Below, piece after piece: positions 13,801-23,064 of a DNA stretch of 38,088 bases. How positions within the stretch are numbered: position 1 is the first letter of the stretch; every line of letters begins with the position of its first letter. The position numbers were made by a program, and so were the translations under genes. Source of the DNA: Pelargonium cotyledonis (taxonomy: Eukaryota; Streptophyta; Magnoliopsida; Geraniales; Geraniaceae); NCBI GenBank assembly GCA_036897625.1, contig JAYMTA010000136.1:1-38088 (forward strand), written 5' to 3'. The notes beneath the pieces were generated by a model. That model made no database searches and had not been told where the DNA came from. It was given only the letters and a program-made list of their open reading frames with translations.

Positions 13801-16800
13801 TTCGCCGAATCAAGAGAGTCCTTAGAAATTGTGGTGTCAAGAAATGCAATGATGGGCAAACCTCCATAAATATCTCCACAATTGGCTTAGAAATGGTAAC
13901 CAGAGGTAGACCAGCATCTGATAAAGCTTCTGTAAGTTCATCAGCCTTGGGGAAAGTAAAATCAGGAAAGATAGCTTGCTTGGTGGAAATCCACTGACCC
14001 CCTCTAGCTTTTGTAAACAGTACAAGAAGGCCAAATTCAGCGATAAAAATGTAGAGCTTCCGGACTAATGATGCCCAAGGTTCTATTCCTGTTTTTGATG
14101 GCCAAAACGAAAAGAACAACTCGCATGGACCAATCTCCATTCCAATTTTTTCAAGCAGATGACCATAAGCTGGGGCAACAACATCTTCAAGGAGGTAAAC
14201 ATTCCATTCTGAGCGTTTTTTTCCAACCCCTGCCATGTCATTACCAAACCAGATATCCCTCCTATTGGACGACAATTCAAAATATGCATTAACATGTGCT
14301 GGAAGACCAGTACAAATGGGAAGCGGCAAAAAGCAGAAAGCACGGCCTTCAAAATACTTTCTGTCTCTGAGGGAAGCCATAGGAACTTGAAATAACTCAG
14401 AAGTACTAGTACAAGCATCTTGTGTGTTGCACAATTCCCTATCAACCTTTGCAGTATTCAAATATGCAGCAACACTAGCCCAAGGGATCAAATTATGAGA
14501 CTTGTTATCAGTAACTGTAGAATTTTTCGCTCGCCCACTACCTATACATTCACTAGTTATCCAACTATGAGAGAAGCAACCAGATGAGCTTTGCTCTGTC
14601 ACCACTATCTTTTGACATTTAAATGGCAACTCCTGGCCAATAGATTTACTCAATTTCCTAAGGAACTGATCTTTATCCAGTCCAACATGCTGCTTTCCAT
14701 TAACCAAGTTGAACATCTCATGTAATGCACTGGATTTCATCTCAGGCTCACTAATGCAGTGTCTCTGTACATGATGTAGGAGCTGCATTTCATTACTGGC
14801 TCCTTCCTTAACAAAGATGGAGATAGTTTTCACATTGCAGAGAAAGAGCAGGGCATCAGAAACAACCTCCATAAAAGAAGCAAAGAGAGAAATAACATCC
14901 TCAGGTGCATAACCTTCTTTCTTTATTTGGCTTTGGGAAGCAAGACTAGCACTCCTAAGGGGAAAACGAAAGAGGGTGCCTGGAAATGGATTCTGCAAGT
15001 CACACCCGAAGTGCAAGAAGGGAGAAAATTGGTCAGGAAATTCTTCTAAAATCCTTCTCCCCGCAAATTTTATTCGCAGGCCAGGGTGGGAGGGAGAGAT
15101 CCCAGGCAAGTTACACGCATGAGGATCAAACATGACGATGTTTTCCCCAGAAACAAATGTGGGAATGTCAGTAAAATGATACACACAATTAAAACCCAAC
15201 CCAAATCTTCCTATTGCAAAAGGTTTCTCTAGCTTACTTTCTTGACCAATACGTGAGATTGCATAGAGATCTTGTGGGCTGAAAACAGAGTTGTTGAAAC
15301 AGTACAGTGCGGGGCCTTGCCAATCTGCCATTTCAGGGGAGAGAACAGAAGAAGTACCATACTGAGTTTTATCCAAGAGAAAGGTCACATCAGAAGCTCC
15401 AGCATCCTCTGCATTCTGCACCAGCTCAAAAAGAATCCCAGGTCCATCAGCATACATTTCAAGTATATGCTTAAGACGCGTTGTTAAGGCTTCATGCTGT
15501 CCAAACGCTTCCGCAGCCCCCGATAAGCTTAAGTTCATTGAATCAGCACTCTCAGCAAGCAAGGTCCTTCGGAGGGAGCAGACACCAAGCTTCTCGGCAA
15601 CCTCATTGGATATAGTACCATGCACAAATTTTTGGGTTGTTCTCCTTGCATTTAGGGGCATAGATGATGGACCACTGAATAAGCTATCAGAATCTTCTGA
15701 GCCAAGCAACCAGGGAGCATCATTATAAACTAAATCAGTGGCAGGAAATAGTCTCCCCGACCCATCAGGCAGATAGATCTTGATCTGCTGTTCATGAAAC
15801 TGCACTTCAGCCAGATGCTGTGCTATCATTATGGCTGCCCTGATTTCCTGTCCATCAAGAGGAGCAGAACCTTTTCTCACAGCCATTTTGCATAAAATAT
15901 TAGCATAATCAGTCGGCTTCAAGGATTCTCGAATGCCAAGGACCAAAAATAATTCCCTAAAAACTGCTAAGTCAATTGGTATAACACGAATGTAAGGAGC
16001 CAAATGAAGAGGACCATCAAGGACAACCTCATCGGCAGTTGCAAATCCATCTCCAACCCAAATCCACCTACACCCTTCAAGAACAGCCTTCACGATATCC
16101 ATCTCATCCGAGACAAGCAAACCAGTAAGTATTGAGTATATCCTTGGCATTGCCAACGCCAGTTCCTGTCGTAGCACCTGATCATTCACCATCTCATTAT
16201 TTTTTCCAAGCTCAAGCAGTTGTGCAGCAATTACATTTCCTCCTGGAGGAGAAGACCATCCAAAGACAGACGACAATGCTGTGGAAGAGCACTCCCCATC
16301 TAGGATACGCATGCTTGCTGAAACAAGCCACAAGTCTGCTTGTAACCTTACGAGCCTTGGAGGAGCTACCATAGATGACACTACAGGCCATGGTAAAGAT
16401 TGAAATGGAGCAGAAACTAATACAGGGCACCAGCAAATAGTCCGAAGATCATTCCAGAACTTTTCAAGATCAGATTTTGAGTTGCGAGGCCTGAATGCAG
16501 TTGCAGCTCGTGAAAATATTCGGTTCACTGCTCCTTGATCATCATATAACGAGCCAGGTAGCCACTTCATTGCATTTACTTCTAAGTAGGAAAGAAGCAA
16601 CTTACCTTTTGAGTGTGCCTTTAGTTGATCCTCACGCATAAACCCTTCAACCTGCCGAGCACTTAAAATAATTGTCTCAGGAGAAACAGTTGTTCTAAGG
16701 CCCAAACCTTGTAGCATGTCCAAAATGCCAGGGTCCATGAACACACCACAAGGGAAACTCTCCGAGTCTTCTAGTAAAGAATACAATTCATCATTCCGAG

Positions 16801-18962
16801 GATCATATAATACTGAGGGACACTTAACAGCACCATTAAGGGTTGGGACAAAATCCAAGTTTCTTAAACATTCCCTAAAAGTTGTGTCCTCAATACACAA
16901 CTGGGGCAGATTTTTCATAATAGAAAGCATGATACTATCACGAACTTCAGGTTGCAACTCCTTGACTCCGCTTAAGACATACTGCCTATAAAATATTGCC
17001 TTCCCCATTCTCTCAAGCCCATAATATTTCATCAAAATCTCTTCTTCACTACTTGAGCTGATAATGAACTCACCTCCTAGAAAGTCCTCAGGGACATCTG
17101 AAGGAGGTAAGTATTTGTGTGGATTTTCTAGATCAGAAAAAATAAAATCCTGAGAAGAGCCCTCGCTATAGACTTTATAAATAGGAAGCTTCTTGCAATA
17201 TCTAATTTTAGGGTCATCCATACAATCTCCAAAATACCAATTTGAAACAAGAAGATATCTACGAAGCTCATCCTTCTCTTCCGCTTGCAGATTATTAAAA
17301 GATGTTTGCGTGATACCACCAGCGGAAGAGATAACATCAACAATAGATTCCAATACACCAGCACCATTAGCATCGCATACATAATGAGATAAATCGGGAT
17401 GTTCAACCCCATAATTGGGGCTTAGTATCTTGCATCCAATCTTCACAAGGATGTCTCGCAGCTTATCTGAAAGCTTTTCTGCATTGATCAGTTTTGAATG
17501 TCTAGAAGCTCTATGCAGATGCCCAGATGTAGATGGCAAGATGGGCCAATCACTGAACACTGATAAACTATGACAATGTTTTCGAAGATATTGCCAAAAT
17601 AATACAAACCATGATGAAGTTGGATGATTATGAGAAGACTCCGGGTCCCATAAAACTTTGCTTTTATATCTCCAGTCTGCAGGCACAAATCTAGGAAATA
17701 ATTGGATAAAGTTCTGGATGCTAAAAATGACGAGATTCGCCTTTGAGGACTTTGCAATAGCAGAAAGTCTGTTCAGTATTTTTAGAGGAATATCTTTATC
17801 AACTACCCTATCATAAATTTTTTGAAGCAGCGTATATTCTAGCTCATTGCAAATAAAATAGGATATCCCTTTCGATGATTCTGATAATAGACCAAAACTG
17901 CCATTTGCTAAAGGAAGTAAAGGCAAATTACATGCATGTGTACCAACATCAGCATCAATCAAGTCTTCAAGACAGTATTCCAACAATATAAGCTTGTAAG
18001 ATTTGGTCATGGTCATAAGAGCTTTGCTCTCCCTAAGGAAATGACGCACAGTATCAGGAGTGACCACCTTCTGCTGGAAACTAGAAGCATACTTCAAGAA
18101 CATATTAAACAAGTGATTTGGCAGACGGACAACAGGCATGCCTAGTTGCAGCAAAGCCTCACCAAGTTCCTTACTGCTAACAAACTCTTCATCATGAAGA
18201 AAAGCTTCAACTGGCGACACCCATTTTCCTCCTCCAACATCTGAATACAATAGAGTAGAATTACCAATACTTTTGTACATCTGCTCAACTAGAATGCTCC
18301 ACGGCTCTTCAAAAGAACCACTGGGCCACAAAGAGTAATATGAACTTTTTGGACCTAGAATCCTTTGTACATGAAGCAATAACTGAGTAAAAGTAGGAGC
18401 TACAACATCTTCAAGAAGAAGCCTGTTCCAAACAGAGCGAACTTTTCCACTTCTATCCATGTCAGCTCCATACCAAATACCACGACGATTTGACGAGACT
18501 TCAAAATATCCATTAACTTGCACATTCAATCCAGTTCTTACAGGTAATGGAAGAAAACAGAAAGCTCGACCAGGCTTAAGAACATCATTCTGCTTAAATG
18601 AAAACATGTTGAAACGGGATATAATGAGAACTTGACTTCCATAATGAGAATAAAAAACTTAGTAAGGAGTTCTGTAAGAGACCAATCAAACCAAATTATA
18701 CTGAAGAGAGTAAAAAATGTTTCCATTTACACATGTAATGGTGTCTAGGAATCAAAAGCCAGCCAGCCATGAGCAATGGAAACAGTTTGTTATTTACATT
18801 GTCTGATAGCCAGAGAACTAATTGCTATTTTCACGTCTTCTACCAAAGTTCGATGTTAAGTTAATTGGTTTACCAGTTATTGTTCAGATATAAACTGAAC
18901 CAATCCAAAACAGGGCCTAAAACACACAAATGCAGAAATAGTACAGGCAATTATATATATAT

Positions 18963-19000
<38 letters not shown>

Positions 19001-19057
19001 AGTAAAAGTCAGTCTTTGTAGCAAAAGGAAATTTAAAATGTACCAAAATGGAATTGT

Positions 19058-19107
<50 letters not shown>

Positions 19108-21749
19108 CTGGTGCAGGAATAGATATGGGCACATAGGAGTGTGAAAACTTACATCTAAAGAATCTGATACGCATGCTGCAACAGATGCCCATGGCAATAG
19201 GTGAATATCATATTCTTTGGATGCAGTAGCAGCAAAAGAACCAATCCTACTGGATGTCGATGCCATTGTTTGGACTATGTAAAAAGTATCTATCCTCTTC
19301 TTAATCTGGTCCCCTGATGTTGCCTCACTCAAGAAATCCAATTTAAAAGCATCCATTTCACTATTTGTAGAATTCCTTGATTTTGAGAGTCTCAAAAGTG
19401 TCTGTCGATGCCAGATGGTATCATCATTTGCTGAGCCGACAGAACATGAATAAAGCTTTTTTGGCTCAAGTTCTCCATCATCCCAAATATACATTTCAAC
19501 AGACAGTACACTTTTGAGAAAGAGTAGAGTGAAAGCTCCTTCCTCATAGAGCTGAATAAACAATGCAGAAATGTCATCTTCCAAGTACGATTGCCTTGAG
19601 AGCTTACTTCTGGATGCTTGATCTGCATTCCTCAAAGGGAAACGGAATAAAGTTCCAGCAAAAGGACTTTTCATGTCACAACCAAAAGCACAATATGGAA
19701 AGAACTGGTCTTTATATAGTGAGATGGCTGAAGAACTAACATACTCAATTCGCTTTCCAGGATTTGCTGCAGAAACATTAGGAAGGTAAACACCCTGAGG
19801 ATCAAATAACACTACATATTTCGCACTCACAAAAGAGGGCAAATCCGTTAAATGGTACACTGAATTGAACCCAACCCTACAAAACAATAAAAAACAATTC
19901 AGAAATATTTTGACTTGGCAAAAAATAATAACGAAATAAACAGTATTATGTTGGAAACCCAGGGTAAAATCATCAAATATAACTGAAGCTTTAATAAGTC
20001 AATTGCAACAAGTACATGATCAAATCCCATCCTCCAAATCCAGTGGCAGGCAAATATGGAATGAGATTAATTCAATTAAAGCCAAAACAAAGTTTAAACT
20101 TTAGAAAAATACGACGAATAATAAAACCATTTACAAACAAAGATGGAGGCAGCTACATGAATCCTTTAGCAAAATTCGGTGGAATCTACTAGATTCGCCT
20201 CCTCCATTTCATCTTGTATACAGTTATATCCTATTTTAAATCATTTAGTTTCTCCGAACTGAATTCTCTTATATTTTCTTGTGTAGTCACTATCCAGTAC
20301 CCTTTCTACACCGAAAATGCACAAACCACCTCAGGTGGTTCTTCCAAATCTTATCTTCAACTGACTTAATTTCTTCACTTAGTAGATTCAAAGTTCAAAA
20401 ATATATGAACAATGAAAATAAGGGCCTCTAAAAGAATGGCAAGTACTTTTCCTTGTGTGGATCCAATTTCAATGGGAACATCTACTTCTACACACCATTA
20501 GTCTGATCCATTGCAAGAACTACCAGTAATAACAAACTTACAATATAGATCCAAAGGATTATCCTAGACCTACACCAAGGTATTGACGGTGATTCGCAAA
20601 TAGCACAAAACAGAATGTGATACACCCCAATTCTTGGTTGAATATCTTCATTTGTAATTTTATTCTTCGAAGTGTTACTACAAAACCACCTAAGTATTTC
20701 ATCCCCGATACCCCCACATAAGTTGTACATGCAATAACAATTTTATTGCTGCCTGCAAAGTACTCCAAGTGAATCGAAAAGGAAATTGCATAAATTGGGC
20801 CATGAGAACAATGGAGTACATTCTGAATTCTACCCTTATAGTTTGTGATCTTATAAGCCTCACTTCACTCTAAGCGTTGCCAATTTCCACACCAGATAAT
20901 GAAAGAAAATCAACCAAAAACTACAATCAATCAGCACTTAGCAATTGAATAATATTCAATATTCAAACATTCAAATCTCTAAACTAAAACTAAAACTACC
21001 TTTAAATTTTTTCCACTGCCACCTATTGCATAAACCTCACATCAGCACAATGTAGTACTTTTTCACACTTCCAAAAAATCTCAAATTCTACTCTTACAGT
21101 TTGCAACCTCCAATAACAGTCGCTTCACTTAATTTTTTCCAATCACAATACCAAAAACTGACAAAATTGACATCAATAACAAATTATCAAAATTGCATCA
21201 GCACAATGAACTCCATTCCCGCACTTCCAGTAACTTTATAAATCCTACTCATCCAATTTGTGTCCTCATAAAAACCACACTTCACCTAAATCTTCCCAAT
21301 CATCACCAATCACCATACCAAAATTCAACAAAGCTATCAAAAAACAACTATAGATTAGCAATTCTCAATTGAAAAGCAAAAAAGGACCTCAAAAATTACC
21401 CGAATCGACCAGTCTTCCATGCCTGACCGTGTTTACTACTCCCACCAATCCTCGAGATGCTCACAAAATCATCCTCCGTGAAAACCGCATCGTTATACGC
21501 CAAAAGCGCGGGACCTTGCCACTGAGCCAACCGATCAGACAGCAGTGACTTGGTTCCATGGACCCTCCGGTCCAGGCAGAGACGGACGCGAGTCGCGCCC
21601 GCATCGTCGGCGTTCTGTATCAGCTCCTTCAACAAGGTGGTGCCCTCCGGGTAGTTCAGGAGCACCTCTCGGATCCGCCGCGTAAGGTCTACCTTCTGAC
21701 CGAAGTCTTCGAGAAGGATCGAGTCCGGTGCCGGAGCCGGAGACTCCAT
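710..21749 (-). CDS. Sacsin-like giant protein: three Hsp90-type ATPase superrepeats plus C-terminal RING (4,768 aa)
   Basis: Thirteen exons, 5' to 3': 21400-21749, 19153-19876, 12612-18589, 10798-12299, 10100-10363, 9404-9624, 8834-9105, 5027-8075, 4382-4514, 3636-4159, 2238-3146, 1677-1859, 710-907 (TGA at 710-712). The exons sum to 14,307 nt, an exact reading frame. The start ATG sits in a good context (A at -3, G at +4). The protein has three superrepeats, with N-boxes near residues 42-50, 1413-1421 and 2819-2827. Each is followed by a long sacsin-specific region, and then come a helical stretch and a RING. Length and order match the plant sacsin/RING family; I recall Arabidopsis At5g23110 at about 4,700 aa. 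Human sacsin has similar ATPase repeats but ends in DnaJ and HEPN domains, neither of which I see here. The likely role is a very large Hsp90-like chaperone coupled to ubiquitin ligation; that role is inferred. Exon joins come from splice sites and phase, not cDNA. Confidence 0.93.
1988..2143. mobile_element. Putative short MITE in sacsin-like intron 11
   Basis: The ends are inverted: GAGATGGCAATT at 1988-1999 and AATTGCCAGCTC at 2132-2143 (11 of 12 matching). The interior is rich in AACCC/GGGTT-like words. The segment lies wholly within intron 1860-2237. The form recalls the common plant non-autonomous elements beginning with a GGTGGCAAT-like end. I see no clean target-site duplication, so the call is tentative. 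Confidence 0.45.
2238..3146 (-). other. Exon 11 of sacsin-like gene, with a small unassigned beta-rich module
   Basis: This 303-codon exon encodes the linker between superrepeat 3 and the RING. The first part is helical. Near residues 4545-4610 comes a compact segment with FYKGEIVAWR, KLKYGRVPEDVR and LYRFQVETAPG, rich in aromatic and beta-branched residues. It looks like a small beta-barrel of the Tudor/SH3 kind, but I cannot assign a family. A Ser-rich tail with little predicted order follows. The exon is in phase 0 at both ends, so skipping it would keep the RING in frame. Confidence 0.7.
3231..3603. mobile_element. hAT-like MITE with 8-bp target duplication in sacsin-like intron 10
   Basis: The terminal inverted repeats are about 32 bp: left GGGGTTAAACTCATAATGAT (then a C/A-rich continuation), right the reverse complement ending ACGAGTTTAACCC, with a few indels. 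The element is flanked by an identical 8-bp duplication TAAGAAAA at 3223-3230 and 3604-3611, the size made by hAT transposases. At 373 bp with no coding capacity, it is a non-autonomous element. It ends only 32 bp from the donor side of exon 10 (which begins at 3636). Confidence 0.8.
4645..4939. repeat. 295-bp inverted-repeat element in sacsin-like intron 8
   Basis: A perfect 20-bp inverted repeat, TTTCCATGACACTTAACTAA at 4645-4664 and its reverse complement at 4920-4939, bounds an AT-rich stretch without coding potential. The size and position (inside intron 4515-5026) suit a MITE. I find no convincing target-site duplication, so its class is open. Confidence 0.6.
8173..8190. repeat. (GT)9 microsatellite in sacsin-like intron 7
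   Basis: An uninterrupted run of nine GT units inside intron 8076-8833. The rest of this 758-bp intron holds no other feature that I can support. Confidence 0.9.
8834..10970 (-). other. Superrepeat 3 degenerate GHKL domain (end of exon 4 to exon 7)
   Basis: The third copy aligns with copy 2 over FDLLELADCCKAKKLHLIVDK. The positions equal to catalytic Glu, Asn and Asp are D2819, L2823 and C2826, so the Asn that binds Mg-ATP is missing. The rest of the fold is recognisable: FQGPALVVVLE, then LSYGLGLLSCYFICDLLSIV in place of the glycine-rich lid, then IFDPRGLAL. The domain is split by introns at 10364-10797, 9625-10099 and 9106-9403. I read it as a pseudo-ATPase with a structural role. The loss of residues is seen; the lack of activity is inferred. 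Confidence 0.82.
9773..9897. repeat. Two-copy direct repeat (41 bp, period 84) in sacsin-like intron 5
   Basis: A 41-bp sequence containing TTAGTACTTACACAATCTG occurs at 9773-9813 and again, identical, at 9857-9897. It lies in intron 9625-10099 and looks like a recent local duplication of no evident function. Confidence 0.85.
14430..15500 (-). other. Superrepeat 2 GHKL ATPase domain (inside exon 3)
   Basis: The second copy reads LVQNAEDAGASDV with E1413, N1417 and D1420. WQGPALYCFNN, the ATP-lid motif GRFGLGFNCVYHFTD and a closing PWASVAA motif near residue 1727 follow in the same order and spacing as copy 1. All key GHKL residues are kept. This copy has no introns, whereas copies 1 and 3 are interrupted. 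The domain limits are approximate, set by alignment to copy 1. Confidence 0.88.
18952..19107. repeat. Compound (TA)n, (GA)14, (GT)14(GA)13 microsatellites in sacsin-like intron 2
   Basis: A short TA run (about 18952-18962), then (GA)14 at 18968-18995, then (GT)14 at 19055-19082 running into (GA)13 ending at 19107. All lie in intron 18590-19152. In the sense of the gene the last tract is (TC)n(AC)n, about 45 nt after the exon 2 donor. It is likely to vary in length between individuals. Confidence 0.92.
19153..21749 (-). other. Superrepeat 1 GHKL ATPase domain (exons 1-2, residues 1-358)
   Basis: The first superrepeat opens with an intact N-box, E42-x3-N46-x2-D49-A50 (read as LIQNADDAGATR). 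A WQGPALLAYND segment and the glycine-rich ATP-lid motif GRFGVGFNSVYHLTD follow, the latter split by intron 1 (19877-21399) within the second Gly codon. These residues are the Mg-ATP binding signature of the Hsp90/GHKL fold, so this copy looks catalytically competent. The domain ends near the PWASVAA motif just before the exon 2 donor (GAT|GTAAGT at 19153). Confidence 0.9.
20802..21350. repeat. Three decayed tandem copies in sacsin-like intron 1
   Basis: Three related blocks begin near 20805, 21041 and 21194. Each carries an ACAATG-like start, then a TTCTACYCTTAYAGTTTG-like or matching CTACTCATCCAATTTGTG segment, then CACTTCACYTAA. Copies 2 and 3 both begin CATCAGCACAATG. Divergence is high and indels are many. 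The blocks lie in the first intron (19877-21399), just downstream of the start exon; the rest of that intron shows nothing else I can name. Confidence 0.6.
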
Positions 21750-23064
21750 CTTTGCCGGCGAGTCTGTGTCGTCGTCTTCTCTTCTTCGTCGTCGACAATA
21801 TTGGCTTGGTTCCCGATTCTAGACCCTGGAGATTGAGAAAATTACGGGCGGGTGAAGGGAAGAGGGGGGGAAATTTGTCAGGACATTGAGGGTAGTTTGG
21901 GGATAAAATAAATTGTGTTTGTGGAGCGACGGCCGAGATGGCGCGAGACGACTTGGGGATTTTCTTTTTTGGTGTTTCGGTTTTGTAGTCCGAATAAGAA
22001 GAGACGAAGAGGCTAGTGTGAGTCGGTTATGACTTCCGAGGTGAAGTTTTGAGCAGACAATTCGAAATTCGAATTGTGTTTATCTGAAATTTTTCTAAAA
22101 AAAAGTTGGTTCGAACTCGAACTAGAACCAAATTCTTTCCGATAAGTCGACCGTAGAGTAGAAAAATTAGAGTCAGTCCAATGAACAGGAATTGAATTTA
22201 TTTTTTTAAAGAGAGTGATTTCATATTTAAAACTTAAAAAAAATTTAAAATATAAATAATTAAAATCGGAATGAATACATTTAGTAATAATAAAATATAT
22301 TGTGCTAAACATACAATTACTAATAGAGTTTTCAAAATTTTAAAAATTAAAAATCAATCGAGATCATATTTGGACGAAAATCAGATTAGACCGAATGAAT
22401 TTTACTACGATTTGGTTAGGACCAAACTTTCTACCAATGCCCAAACATACCCAATTATGTGTATTTTCTAAATTGGATTTCCCATTTTAAGCTCAAATAG
22501 ATGAGTGCTCAAAAAATTCACTCTCTTTGGGGCATTACATCAACTTAAATAGTTTAGACATTAATTATCTCCTATGTTCAATTGTTAGTATATTCAAATT
22601 CAAATTCAAAATGTCAAGATTCTAGCAACAACAAAGATTGCAAGCTAATTGCTAAAAATCACAAGTCAAGCTTGTAGATATGTAAGTATGTGGTATGATT
22701 TGTGAATAAAGTTCGTGTTGATTCAAAACATACTCCTTGTCATGCATATTAAACAACCCATTTGAGTTAACAAAATATTACAAGTTCAAGAAATTTGGGA
22801 AGGAAATAACGGAGCAAAAGTCCAGATATAAATGGAACATAAGTAAATAACTCTATCTAAAACACCATCCTGAGAGATGTCATTTACAAGAATCCAAAAC
22901 AAATACTCTAAAAGTTCTCCTTGTAAAGTCGCATAAAAAGCAATAACCAAATAAAAATGACATAATTGTAGCAGCTATTGAGATAACATTAGGCAAAATT
23001 TTGTCTTCTCAATTAGAGAGACGTCACAGCAAAAGCTGTTGCCCGTTGCTCGCGAATAATGAGA
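21750..23064. other. Intergenic: promoter side of sacsin-like gene and 3' flank of nucleolin
   Basis: The first 200 bases (21750-21950) are GC-rich and contain the 5' UTR of the sacsin-like gene (CTCGCCGGCAAAG just before its ATG). I see no clear TATA box there. From about 22020 the sequence becomes very AT-rich, with short palindromes such as CAATTCGAAATTCGAATTG near 22060. The segment from about 22850 to 23064 should be the nucleolin 3' UTR. No further gene is supported. Confidence 0.65.

Noticed and set aside
18998-19192. Minus frame with SLSLSL and THTHTH runs
   Set aside because: It is translation of the (GA) and (GT) microsatellites in intron 2, past the GAT|GTAAGT donor.
22013-22471. 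Frames of 66-99 aa in the AT-rich spacer
   Set aside because: Low-complexity Asn/Lys/Phe-rich translations with no motif; chance frames in AT-rich DNA.
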